A DNA stretch of 64,000 nucleotides, taken from the NCBI GenBank assembly GCA_030272585.1, contig BSYQ01000012.1, forward strand, positions 2,046,001 to 2,110,000, read 5' to 3'. The notes beneath the pieces were generated by a model. That model saw only the letters and a program-made list of their open reading frames with translations, had not been told where the DNA came from and did not search any database. The translations under genes and the position numbers were made by a program. Of this stretch, positions 51,881 through 63,765 are shown piece by piece; positions within the stretch are counted from its first letter, which is position 1, and each line of letters begins with the position of its first letter. The stretch comes from Bryopsis sp. KO-2023. Taxonomy: Eukaryota > Chlorophyta > Ulvophyceae > Bryopsidales > Bryopsidaceae.

Positions 51881-53392
51881 ATGGACCACAAGTGGACTGC
51901 CCTGGTCGCAACAACTGCGGCCCTCTTTTCCATCTCGTTCTTGATGCAACTTGATGTCTGTGCCGCCCAGGGTAGGAATCAAAATGCTCGGTTCAACGCG
52001 AGATTATACCTATAAGCTGCTGAAAGTCCTGCGTTCGCCTAGCTTGCCATTGCCTGGCGGTGGGTAGCAGTTGATAGTCCTCCATCTGACTGTTGCATAT
52101 TGCGTGCTTTGTATAGGATTGTCGAATCTTCCAAGGGTCAGGCGAGCGGAAGGATTTATTGGTCCCTTGCTGCGAGGAGTACGCATTCAGAGGCTTGATG
52201 GTAGGTGAAAGCAACAAAAGTGAAGTGTTGTACAAATGCAGTTTTTGCTTCTGTGCATCTATGGCTGAACGTGTAGATAGAGATGGACTACCGTTCGTCA
52301 ACCACTTGAGCTGCCAGCAGACCACCACCTGCAGAAAACAGCTGTACTCGGCCAGGTCCCTGCAGGCAATGTGCCCACGTATTGTAGTGCGTTTGATTAT
52401 TTGCTTCATGTCGTTTGCAGAGGTCGACCCCTGCGAAACCGACGAAGAATATGCTCCTGTTTGTGGCTCAATGGATGACTTCCCTCAAAAGACGTTCGGG
52501 TCAGAAAGAGAGGCTAAATGTAGAGGGGCAGTAGTGGACTGCGATGGGGAATGCCCTTGCGCAACAGATGCCACTGAAGGTGAGCGCAACAAATTGTCGT
52601 GCTCAGCGATATTAGCCGAAGGAAGTCGTTCTTTTGGACGATAATATTTACTGGTGCGTGATACTGTGTTATCATTCAGAGAACTGCGTATGGCCGTCTG
52701 AGTATGCGCCAGTTTGTGGCACTGATGGCGCCACATACAGCAACAGCGGTGAGCTCGAATGCAGCGGCGGTGTTCTACAGTGCGAAGGAGAATGCCCTTG
52801 TGGTAAGATTCCACCGGATTGATCTATTCTGTGTGGGGTAGTCCTCAAAACAGGCGACAGTATGATGCCAGTTTTCATAACACACAAGAAACAGGGATTC
52901 ACGAGTCAACGGTTATTTGATGTATTGTTGAGATCGCTTTCCGTTCCAACATGTTTCTAATTGGTCTACTTGTCTGCGCGGTCAGGAAAATGTGAGTGTT
53001 CAGCCGACGTTGCCGTCGTTTGTGGACTGGATGGCATCACCTACGACAACCAGTGCAAGGCTGAGTGCGAAGCTGGTGGGATGGATTGCGAGGGGGAATG
53101 CCCATGCGAACAAGATGATCCAAGTCTTGAGGGTACGGACTCCACACCGAAAAGAGCTTCTGGACATGATTGACACCCGAATGCACCTCACATGCGAGCT
53201 GTTTGCCCAGGAAAACGAAAGAACTGAAACGATGGACTGTGTGTGTTTCTTGTAACAGATGTGGTGTTTTGCACTGCTCAATATGAGCCTGTGTGCGGGG
53301 TGAATGGCGTCACATACGGGAACTCTTGCGAAGCGAAACGGGATGGAGTCGCAGTGGCGTCAGATGGAGAGTGTGAAGAGAGGAAGTTGTAG
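51881..53392 (+). CDS. secreted Kazal-type serine protease inhibitor, four modules
   Basis: Exons 51881-51971, 52421-52579, 52680-52802, 52986-53132 and 53259-53392, all joined in phase 1, give 217 residues. Exon 1 is a signal peptide ending VCAAQ. Each later exon carries one Kazal-like module: EEYAPVCGSMDD with ECPC; EYAPVCGTDGATYSNS with ECPC; VAVVCGLDGITYDNQCKAEC with ECPC; and YEPVCGVNGVTYGNSCEA. The PVCGxDGxTYxN core is diagnostic for Kazal inhibitors, which bind subtilisin- or trypsin-like proteases outside the cell. Module 1 has lost the TY core and module 4 has fewer cysteines, so these two may be non-inhibitory. It lies 5-7 kb from a trypsin-fold gene. Confidence 0.88.
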
Positions 53393-54058
53393 AAGGCTGG
53401 ATGGTCTTTTGTCGACGCCCATTATGGCTCTTTCGAACCAAAAATGGCTGTGGGATAGATGCATGCATCTATCCCAACTGCGCAGTTCTTATCTGAGTGT
53501 AGAAATGTGATCACGATTGTAAAATTTTCAAAACTCCGTGCTTAAGAGCGTCTTCTAAGAGCGTGAACAGCTTGAAGCGACTGTTTTTGTTCGGATCTCG
53601 TGTTTTACGAGCCTTGGAACGCTTTCTTGCAATTCAACACTTTGCATGCGAACAACGACGGCGCTCCATGGAATAGATAGAACATGAAAACTTCCCCAAA
53701 AAACCAACCAAAAATGTTACAAGATATGCCAGGCCAGAGCCTATGATGATTTCTCCTGGTCGATTGGGTTGGTTTATGGACTGAAAAGGAACACAACTCC
53801 ACCCCCTATTGAAAAAATCACCTCCACGATTCTTAAGCAGTTCGCCAGTGCAAGAGAAATTATCTCAGTTGTCAGACGCCAGCAAAAAAACTGTCTGAAG
53901 CTATCTCGATCAGAGCCCAAAATCTTCGTGCTGCGAGGGGACAAGACGTCGTTCGCCTGACAGCCAGCACCAGCTAAAGAAACGTCTCCGCATCAGAACC
54001 ACCAAGAGCGTTTGCCGAAATCAAATCTTTCTTCCCGAGTTGAAACCAAGGGACAAGT
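53393..54058. other. spacer, no gene seen
   Basis: Short frames on both strands have no motif. It holds the 3' end of the Kazal gene and the promoter of the ankyrin gene. Confidence 0.4.
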
Positions 54059-57044
54059 ATGAAGGCTGTATTGTTGGGCTTTTGCGCTTTCGCTATTTTC
54101 GCTCTGGTTTGGGGTGAAGGTGAGGAGAGCATTTTTAAAGGCAATGTTTTGTATCGACCCTGGTATGCCTTGATTGCATGGGAACGGCTGGATCGGGATT
54201 TGCCTGGCGGCGGCCTGCTTGCCCCGCTCTCGATTGCATTTTCAGCGTCAACCAACCAAGCGAAGGGTTTTCGATCATCTGATTTTGCCGCTGCGATTGA
54301 TGTTGCCAATCAATGCACCTTGAATTTGCTTCTGAGTGCAAAAGCGCTGTACAGCAGTTGTACCCCAAGATCGTTTTGCAGCAAAATTCTCTGTGTTGCG
54401 CTCAGGTTTGCCCCGGCAGCTGCTTCAGGATGAGTCACAGGATGAGTCTGCCCCTGAGGAGCCAGCAACTGTTGACAAAAGCCAAACCGAGATTGACCTG
54501 GTGACTTTCACCCTGAACCTTCCATATGGCAAAAATCTGTAATGCATAAGGTGTAATTGGAAGCTTCCGGAATGAACTGCAGTCCTACAGCTTCTGAGAT
54601 TTTCAACTTTTTTTTTCTTTTCTATGCACCATAGTTCAGGGGAATGCAAGATTTAAAAGGGTCGATGAAGTCTAGCTTGGACTTTTTCTCTTTTTTTTCA
54701 TCAAATTTTCCCCCCATTTTTTTCCTGGCCTGATCAGTATTTCTATACTGATCTGCGGTAGGATTTGATCGACTCCGCTGAGTCTGGGAATATTGGAGAT
54801 GCCGAGGCTGCGCTGGAGGAAAACGCCAAAGTCAGCAGTTCGGATGGCTTCGGCTGGACTGCGCTGCATTTTGCAGCTCTCGCCAAGTCACCAAAACTCG
54901 CAAAGGTGCAGAATTGCTTTAAAGAGGCCTTTTTCTGTCCAACTTTTTGGTTCAAATCAACTCACCTCCTGATATTCCAGCTGGGTTTAAATTTTTTGCC
55001 CCTACAAAAAGGAACAGGCAGTTTAAAATCAGCGCCGAAATCTCGAAGAAATATGAAAACAGAGGATTGCTTAATTTCCCCCCCCCCCCCCTCTTCATTT
55101 TCAACCCACTTTCACGCTGCATAACATTACCTCCGAGTCCTGCTTCCTGGATTGCCATCGAGTGCTGGTTGCGACTGCATTTTTTCCCCATGTTTTTTGT
55201 AATTAGATTTTTGAGTGGTGGTGTAGTTGCTTCTTGGACGTGGAGCTGATGTAGATGCTTTCACCGTCAGTGCATCCAGGAAAAGAGGGGTCTTTACAGG
55301 GGAAAAATCCACACCTTTGCACGTTGCTGGTGCTTTTGGAGCGCCCGAGGTGGCCAAGGTGAAAGAAAAAAGGAAAAAAAAAAAAAGTCGAAAGCCTTCC
55401 AAAAATTGATGAAAGGAATCAATGGCTGGGCAAAAAAATTCGATTTCTGTTGGTCTTATTTTAAACAAATTTTTCACCGAGATGCTTCTGTTAGGTGAAC
55501 ATGGCTGATGTCCCGATTGTGTTTCAAGAAATATTGCTTACCAACCAGTTGTTGGTGCATGTTTCAGTCATGTTATTAAAAAAAAAATGAAATCTGATTT
55601 TCTTATTTTTAATTTTATAACATTCGCAGGTTTTGATCGATGAAGGGGCGAATGTGAACCTGAAGGATCAGCGGGGCTGGACTCCCTTGATGAAAGCTGC
55701 AAGATTTGGACATGCTGAGACAGCTAAGGTGATCCTTCTTTCCCCCCCCCCCCCCTCTTTAAAAAAAGAAGAGAAAGAAAGAAAGATATAAAAGAAATAA
55801 AAATGATTTGTACAAATATTGAAGGATAACAGCTAAAAAAAAATAAAAAACTGCATTTTTTTTTCCTCGATAATGTGGGTCACAAGAAAAATATGTTGAT
55901 TTTTATGCAGTATAATTCTTGATTGATATATTTGCTGAATCAAGCCCCTGTTAACTGTGGAAACGACTCTTAGGGATCCTGCCGTTTTTCGAACAGAAAA
56001 GGGTGGTGAAAAATTAATAGAGGACGACTGAATGGGTTATGTTTTGGAATGGTTTTCGCCTCAAAACCACCTGGGGGATTTGTTGATGCAACTTTTGGAT
56101 CACAGGTGCTTTTGGACGCGGGTGCTGAGTTTGAGGAAAGCGGAAGCCTTGCTCCGCTGCACTTTGCAGCCGTTGCAGGTCATTTGGACATCGTGAAAGT
56201 AAGTCATTTTCTCTCACCAACACTTTTTCTCGACAAAATTGTTCTTCCTTTCGTGAAACATTTTCTTTTGAACCTTTGGAAAGAATCCAACCCGCCGGAG
56301 CTTGTCATATCGTTTTAAGTCCCCCCCCTCTTTTTTTCTAAAAATAGAATTCAGTGTGGATGAGATCCACTGGGTGATTTGACAACAGGACCGGCACCTT
56401 CTAGAAGAAAAGGTAGAAGATAGCCATGGTTTCATTTTTCATATTTTTTTCCTGATTGCAAAAAAATGGAAGCGAGAAATCTGTCTACAGGCAATAAGCA
56501 CAGCCAGTTGCATAACGCTGACTTCGTCAGGAATCCCCCCCCCCCTTTTCTTTTTTGTAGATCCTTCTTGAGAAAGGACCTGATGTGAATGCCAAAACGG
56601 GTGGTGGAGACACAGCACTGCAATATGCTGCTGAGTTCGGCAATTACGAAATCGCAAAGGTATGTTTGGCTGAGGGAATTAAAACTAAAAAAACTCCACA
56701 ACTAAGCTCTGGGTTTAAACATATATTCAACCCTGGAATCCCACGAATAAAATATGGCTTCAAATGTATGATATAAACCCTGGAATATTTTCTCTTTCTC
56801 GAGTCGGTTTTCCTATTTCAAGGTGGGAACATTGAGATGGTGAGGGGATGCGTGTATGTCACTTTTTTTTCCTGCTTTTTCATGTTCATTAAATAAACTG
56901 TTTTAAAACCGATATCAGGTTCTGCTCGAAGCGGGTGCCGACAAGAGTATATTGAACAAGGCTGGAAAATCTCCTGGCGAGTTGATTTGCATCAAAAAAC
57001 CCGAGTGCACCGACCAAGCCAAACTTGAGGAGCTGTTTACCTAA
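54059..57044 (+). CDS. ankyrin-repeat protein with a signal peptide
   Basis: Exons 54059-54119, 54406-54500, 54762-54905, 55227-55358, 55630-55728, 56106-56198, 56561-56659 and 56919-57044 join in phase to give 282 residues. Exon 1 is a clear signal peptide (MKAVLLGFCAFAIFALVWG). Exon 2 is acidic (LLQDESQDESAPEEPA). Exons 3-8 each carry about one ankyrin unit (GWTALHFAALAKSP, STPLHVAGAFGAPEVA, GWTPLMKAARFGHAETA, LAPLHFAAVAGHLDIV, DTALQYAAEFGNYEIA), cut at the same place (AK/VLL) with phase-0 introns. Ankyrin proteins are usually intracellular protein-binding scaffolds, so entry into the secretory pathway is unusual. The phase match of exon 1 to exon 2 supports the link, but transcript evidence would settle it. 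Confidence 0.82.
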
Positions 57045-58239
57045 TGGGGAATATTGCCTGTGCAATATTTCACACACACACACACACAATCAGCCATCCT
57101 GTGCAAAAAAAAATCAAGGAGATTGCAAGGTTTTTTTTGGTTGCAAGCAGGCTAGGGAAAAAAAAGACATGCATTCCCTTTTTTTTGTTTTTCAGTGAAC
57201 CATTTTTGACAAGGAGATTTGGGTTTTGTTCGATCGAGATTTAGCATTTTTTTTTTGTCTTTTTTTTCCTGGGAGGAGAATTGAGTTGATCCGGGTGGGG
57301 GCTGATGTGGATGGAACGAACCAGGGAATGTAATTACCGAGGTGTTGATGGATTCTGTTTTTCCAAGATGCACCGCGATTAAAATAAATGAACTCAGTAA
57401 CTTGAGGGATTTTCCAAAAAAAAAAAAAAAAGTCCCTGAGAGAAAAAGTCACTCAGAAATATTCAAAAATGTGTCTACCACCCATGCAGTGAAATTGTAA
57501 AATGGTGGAAGCACCGATCTGTTGATCAGCCAGCTTCTTACCTGATTTCAACACAGGCCCAGATTTTCTGTCAAGCCTTAATGAGTTTGAAAAACAAATC
57601 CTCTATGACAGACTCCCTCAGTGTCAAAAGTGAAAAGAGTGAGATACACCTCCCAACAACAAAAGGTGCAAAAAGAGTGACAGATATGCAGAAGCACATT
57701 CTGGTTTTTCTCACTTTCTCCCCAGCCCCACATCGGCACCAGGAAGAATGAGATTTCAAAAAGAAGCTCCAGCCTTTCAGCATGAGCTGGGAAGGTCAAT
57801 TCCCGAGTCTTGGATGACTAATCGTATCGCTCAACGGCCCCCTCCTCTCGACAAATGCCTTGCGTGTTTCGATTTCCGGCTTGCGCTTTCCCGCGAGACG
57901 TCGAGGTCGCAGCGGCTGGACGGAGGCGGTCCATCCCAGCGAACCTCCACATCTTGCAGAAATTCGCAAGCCAGCATGAAAACGATATGATCTCCGAATT
58001 GGTCGAAGGCCATGAATAGATTCTGTTACCGATGTTGGGCACTTACACTACACGTAGTGATAGTCTTAGTGCTGAAGGTGGCCCCGTTTTAAGTTTTCGT
58101 AAGTCTATTTTTTCCTGTAAAGAATCGGAAAACGGACTCGCCGCCAGACAGAGACAGTTGACCAGCGCACAGTTCAAAGAACAAAAAAAGAAGACGGGAA
58201 AAAAGAAACGTAAACTCGAAACTCGAGTGGAGTGGCGCG
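57045..58239. other. spacer with a possible small minus-strand exon
   Basis: Apart from 57831-58013 no coding signal is seen. It contains a CA repeat at 57070-57087 and A/T runs. Confidence 0.4.
57831..58013 (-). CDS. possible first exon, unidentified (F-box-like start)
   Basis: This 60-codon frame from ATG 58013 begins MAFDQFGDHIVFMLACEFLQ, reminiscent of an F-box N-terminus (hydrophobic helix after FDQ), then turns basic and Ser-rich. There is no second exon and no certain family, so it is a weak candidate. Confidence 0.2.
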   Translation of the reverse strand: MAFDQFGDHIVFMLACEFLQDVEVRWDGPPPSSRCDLDVSRESASRKSKHARHLSRGGGR

Positions 58240-60991
58240 ATGTCCGTAGTACCCTACTTAGGACTGATTTTCGTCAGCCTCACGCTCGGGGACGCTGTCG
58301 CCGGTACGATCTTTTTTAAAAAGCCCCTTCTATCACACAATACAATATTGCAACACACACGCACACACAAAGTTAAACATGCCACCGTAGAACTCCCGTG
58401 TATTTCAGTAGTTTGCCTGGCTGGCTGGCCTTCCCCTTCCTGCCACCTCCACCCCCTTTCTCTTTGGTCGTCTTAACAATCCGCACACTGTTTCTCTGGG
58501 TAAGTCTTTGTTCGTGTTTTGGAGGATAGCAAATTGTTCCCAGTTACAGTTTGGGGTGGAAGGATACATCGAATCTTTTTCACTTCTGGTCACTTTTTTC
58601 TTTGTGGGTTTCAGGGTGGAGCGGCCGTAGCCTCCTGACGACTGTTAGGACACGGACAATCGTGAGTATGGATGTAGTGCCTTTCCTCTCGAGACCGCGT
58701 GCGCGCGCGCGCGCGTGTTTGTGTTTTTTTTTCTCCCCCGCTGTGCTGTGGGAAAAAAAAAAACTAACAGAAAAAAAACAATGGTGCAAGTAACTAGGTT
58801 ATGTGTGCTTCTCATAATCAAATCCATCAAATCCAGCACATGAACAAAGGGCAAAAAAAACAGACCTTAACATCATCTTGCATAATTCTGGGCGAGACTG
58901 GGTGGGTATATACCTAACGATGTGGTTTTTCTGGCATCTCATCGCAGGGCAGCACTGCGGCCAACTTCGGGGAATTTCCATACATGTGTTCGATTCGACT
59001 GCAAGCTCTGAGGGTGCATCGATGTGGGGCGGTGTTGGTGGAGCCCTCGTGGGTGCTGACGGCGGCACATTGTGTGGACGGCATATTGGATTCTTCCCAA
59101 CCCAATCCAGTAGTTTTTTGTGGCGGGGTTTTCATACATGGCGATGATGCTGTCGAGGTAACCAACCGACCGACCGACCGACTTTGTTCGGCTCATTCTC
59201 ATGCACGGATAAGGGGTTTCCCTGAATTCAAACTGGGGGTTGGCTCCCCCAGCAGTCCCCCCCAAATATAGGGCCAGACTGAAATATTCACCTAGAATTG
59301 AGATGGGCAGCAGGTTTTCCTTGCCATGGAGGAGAAGGGAGGCATGTCCCTCCCTCACACTTTTGAAAGCAGCATGTCATCCCTCACACTTTTTTCTTTC
59401 ACAAAAATTTACAACCATCCAGCCACTTCTCGATACGTTTTTTTTTTTTGTGTGCGAAAATTTCCAGAGGATCCAAGTGGTGCAGACGATCCTCCATCCT
59501 CAGTGGGATGGGCGCCCCGAGAACGGGAATGGAATCGCACTGCTTCGACTAGAAAAACCATCCTCCCTGAGGCCGGCTTCTATCCCCACCCCTGATCTGG
59601 TGCTCCAGTCCAAAGAGAAACTGACGGTTGTGGGTTGGGGTCGAGTGACGCCTTCCGGACGGTTCTCAGACAGACTGAGGAAAGCTGACCAATTGCCGTT
59701 CATCCCGAAATCCACATGCGAACCCGTGTTCAAGGAAATCGCTCCTCTCCACAGCACCTTGATGTGCGCTGGCGATGGAACGAGCGATGCTTGCAAAGGT
59801 ATTTTGCTGAAAAAGACGTCAAATATTGCAGCCAAAAATATACATAAATTTTTACATATATAAATTTACGTTGAAATTTCCTGCCTGCCAGACCGCACAA
59901 TCCAGCCCAGGAAAATTTGGAAACATGAAAGGGGTTTTATTTTTTGCGGAATGACTAAACTCACCGGTTCTCCCCAGGTATCGATTTTGATTGCTGGACA
60001 AGTGCTACGAAGTAGATCTCAAACAATATCCTTGAACAGATTTTTTCTTAAAAACCAGAAAATACCGTTTTTGTACCAAAAAATAATTATTTTGGGGGGG
60101 TCGGGATATTTTTTTGACCAGGTGATGATGGATCGCCTTTGCTAAGGGGCAATACGGTGGTCGGGATTTCGATCGCCCTGTTTCTGGGCATCGATTGCGG
60201 CACCATTGGTGTGCCAGGGGTTTACACGAGCATTTTCCCCTACTTGGACTGGATCCAACAACAGAAAAACACGTTCGTGAAATCATTGACCTCGACAATC
60301 AAAGACGGTAAGGCCACTGGGGAAAGGGAAAAAAAAAGAAACTGGAGGGGGGAAAAGGGGCATGAAATATGAGTGCATGAATGGCCCGATCGCTTTTTTT
60401 TTTTAAACCGATAATCCAGAAAGCCAATGTTGGTTCAGGGCTTCATTGTAGATTTTGGAATCTACGAGGTTTGGCTTTTCTGCCACATGTTGTGTTTTCA
60501 TTTTCTGTGTTTTTTTTCTTCTTTTTGCTTTTCATTTTGAAATGTATTGCATCGAGCTCCATGTAGCCTGTCCACCATGGATTTGGGCGATATGGATCCT
60601 TCAGTTTGATCCAGTTATTTATATTAATTTAGTTCTTTGTTTTTACTTATTCATTTATATTTATTTAGTTCTCTATTTTTTTCATTCATTTATGTTTATT
60701 CAGTTATCTGTTTTTCCGCATTTCTTTATATTTATTCTTCTATTTTTACTCATTTATTATTTTATCATTTTTATTTTTTTTTTTTTGGGGGGGGGTACAG
60801 GTGGGGCTTCCTGCCCAAAACAAGACCCGGATTGTTACACAACGTGCCCCCGAAACGCGGATTGCGACGATGAAATGACCATCGACAGCTCCAAAGGCTC
60901 CACCATATGTCGATGCCAGCTGTGGAAATCAAACGGAGCTTGCCACCCCAAGGGCTGGAAAATTATCAGCGGAAAGGGAGACTGCAAGTAG
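58240..60991 (+). CDS. secreted trypsin-fold protein lacking catalytic Asp and Ser (pseudoprotease)
   Basis: Exons 58240-58303, 58615-58661, 58948-59157, 59468-59798, 60122-60307 and 60801-60991 join in phase to give 342 residues. Exon 1 is a signal peptide (MSVVPYLGLIFVSLTLGDAV). Exon 3 has the His site VLTAAHCVDG. In exon 4 the usual N-D-I-A-L-L reads GNGIALLRL, so the catalytic Asp is Gly; GWG motif VVGWGRVTP is kept. At the exon 4/5 junction the Ser site CKGDSGGPL reads CKGDDGSPL, so the nucleophile Ser is Asp. VPGVYTSIFPYLDWI closes the S1 domain. The last exon encodes a 62-residue module with eight cysteines. Serine protease homologues of this kind act as cofactors, decoys or binding proteins. 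The assignment of fold is firm; loss of activity is inferred. Confidence 0.87.
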
Positions 60992-62551
60992 ACAAGAAAA
61001 AAAAGAAGAAACAGGGGAAAACCCCAGGATCCGACGCCCCCCCCCCAAAAAAAAAAAAAAAAGAAAAAAGAAAAAAAAAGACTTCAGGAAGCTAGGGGTA
61101 TGGATATTGGGTTTGTGCAACAGGGGACAAAAAAAAAGAAGGAAAAAACAACGATATTCTGACATTATTTTGAAAATTTGTTGTGTTTTGTTAAACTGAA
61201 GAAAAGTAAAGGAAAGAAAAGAAAAGGGAAAGTGAATAATTTGGTTTTGTTTGGTAGCTGATGGAAAAGATTTCAGGACAGGGGGGCGGAAAAGAGGGGA
61301 AATTTTGGAACGTTAGAAAGGGGGCTCAGAAAAAGAAGAAAAAAAAAGTCCATGTGATATTTTCCAAGAGGAGGTTCACACTAATGCTCTTTTATGCAAC
61401 AAAAGGAAAAAAAAAAGAAAGAAAATGAGGGGGTTAAAGAATATATATATATGTACGGTGGTAGAGATGCTTCTTGGGGGGTTGCGGGTTGGGGGGGGGT
61501 TGGATGGGAAAGAATTTATTTCGTTCTGGAGGTCCATTTTTATTCTTTTTTTTTTTGGGGGGGGGGGGGGGGGAATGGGTGGGACGATTTTTTTGACAGA
61601 GATTAAAAGCAGTTAATAAAAAAAAGAAAACAAAAAAAGGAAACGAACCGTCTGCCCTCTCCGGCTTTCCTTTTTTTTTTACTCAGTTAAATGCAATCTC
61701 CTATGGCAGGGCTGAAAGACGCAGAAACCTTTCTTTTTCTTTTTTTTTTTGATAGGAAAAAAAAAAGAACCCCTATCCAAGAAAAAATTATTTACTGATG
61801 GTAGATAAGGAAGTGAAATATAATTTTTAGGATGGGGGAAAATGTAAATAGTTCGTGGGGAGAATTTTTTTTTTTTTTTTTTAAATATAAAGTCAGCCCT
61901 CGTTCGGTCGAAAAAAATGGCAAAAAATTGTGGAAACTGAAAAAAGACCGGAAAAAAAAAGAAAAGAAAAAAAAGATGGTGGGCTGTTTTTATCGACACT
62001 GGAAAATGCATCTGTAGATTACAGTTACACAAAAAAAAAGTGAATGAAATTGAGCTTGATATTTCGGATTTCCCTTGGTTTTCACCCCAGTTGGCTTCGA
62101 CACCCCCCCCCCGGAAAAAAAAAGAAAAAGGAAAAAGAAAGAAAAAGGACAGTTTGAAAAAGTGGTAAAAACAAACACGTCTAGAATTGGGAAGGAAGGA
62201 TACAGGTCGAATCTCGGTTGTATTTTTGCCTCCTTTTGTAAAAACAATTTTTATAGCTGTTGGGAAATGAAGTAATTTTTTTTTATTTTTTTTTAATTTT
62301 GAGACGGTGGTGGTGGTGTTTTTTTTTAATTTTAATTTTTTGTGAGAGGGAAGGGGGAGGGGGGGAAGGAAGAAAACTTATGGAGGGTTTTTTGAACCAG
62401 CTGATAGTTTTTTTTTTCGCTTGATCAACATCCTCGCTGTAGATCCACTGGTGGTTTGGGTAGTTTTTGCAGGTTCAGAGAAGCCAGGGGACTCTGAAAA
62501 GGCTTCCAAAAGGTTTTCTTTCTTTCTTTTTCCTGTTTTTTTTTGTCTTAG
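60992..62551. other. no gene seen; homopolymer-rich DNA
   Basis: Long A, T and G runs dominate, including a T(13)G(16)-type junction at 61545-61573. Open frames are Lys/Phe-rich by-products of these runs. Confidence 0.5.
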
Positions 62552-62877
62552 TTGAAGATCCTCTTCCGCATGAATTCTCAACAGGTGGATTCAGAACATT
62601 TTTATTGGCCCAAGAAGTTGAATTTCCATACAAACAGAGGAGGGGTGGCATGAGTTGGGTTATCCCCATGCTGAACAAGAACCAAGCTATTCGGCGATGG
62701 GTAACTCTGATTGATGAGCATAATAACCCCCAAACCCCCATGAATGTGTCCTTAAATCCCCCTAAATTTTTGTCTGTCCTGCAATCTGTGTGTATGTCAG
62801 ACAAATATAAAGGGAGAGGGTTCAGGGTTTCGCTCTGGGCTCCTGTTGCTCATTCGCACTATGGAGGTTTTAATTAA
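62552..62877 (+). CDS. unidentified coding-like exon or fragment
   Basis: After TTTTGTCTTAG the plus strand stays open for about 108 codons with protein-like composition, including EFPYKQRRGGMSWVIPMLNK, RRWVTLIDEHNNPQTP and RVSLWAPVAHSHYGGFN, ending at TAA 62875. The same frame resumes after TAA TAA for another 50 codons (LAWHILQQFWLVEV...ASFAVLGIDAYT) to a TGA near 63050. No upstream exon is found. It could be a decayed gene, or part of a foreign or viral-type insertion; I cannot place the family. Confidence 0.35.
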
Positions 62878-63463
62878 TAACCTCTGGCTTGGCATATCTT
62901 GCAACAATTTTGGTTGGTGGAGGTGCCATCTGCAAACCTTATCGAAAACACAGAAACCACAACCCACTGCAACATCCACATAGCCTCCTTTGCGGTCCTG
63001 GGCATTGACGCTTACACCAGCAATCCAAAACTCAGACGATCCAACATGTGCTGAATCGAACCAGGGCAAACCTTTTCTCAAGACTAGCCCCGAGGCAAAG
63101 ATGGGGAATCAGACACCCCTCAGCCGCCGCCCCACCTCATTTTTTCCCACTGATAGGGTCGCATCCACCCAATTTTTCATCGACAAAAAAACAGACAGCA
63201 TCACGATGTTACGTCTCTCTACAGTCCTCCAAATCAAACTATCAATCCTGAAATATAAAATAGACGTTTTTTCTTCCATCCACCCCCCCCAGGTTTCATT
63301 CCATGACCTTTATTTCCCTTCTGTATCACACTTTCCAGCCAAAAAAAAGTGTGACTCACCGAGCCCGAACCTATCAACCTAAAAGAAGCTAACCAACAAA
63401 ACCTCAAACGCACACACACACATACGCTCAACACCCAGTTTTCATATTCAATCATGGTCGATA

Positions 63464-63765
63464 TCATTGCACCGGTTTTTCAGGGTGGCTCTTCTCCATT
63501 TCTTGCACATCGTTTTCCCCCCCGAGGTTTTCTTCCGGCTGGGTAGGGGTCAATTTTTCGTCGGAGGTCATTTTTTGTGCGTTTCTTTCCTCCAGCATAA
63601 TGCTCATCACCCGGTAGGTCTCCACAGATTGCGACAGCCTTTCCAAGAGGTTGACCAAAGCTATGACTTCGTTCCTTTCCAGAATCAGATTAGTCAACTG
63701 TGACTGGCTCAAGCCGGAATCGCAATCATCCACGTGAAACAAAATCTTCAAAGCTGTGGCTATAC
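63464..63765 (-). CDS. terminal exon of an unidentified gene, partial
   Basis: The acceptor GTTTTCACAG at 63766-63775 opens a frame to the TGA at 63464-63466. About 100 residues are seen, with a helical part (LTNLILERNEVIALVNLLER, SVETYRVMSIMLEERN) and an acidic tail (TPTQPEENLGGENDVQEMEK). The rest of the gene lies beyond the right edge. The composition suggests a cytosolic or nuclear helical protein. Confidence 0.5.
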
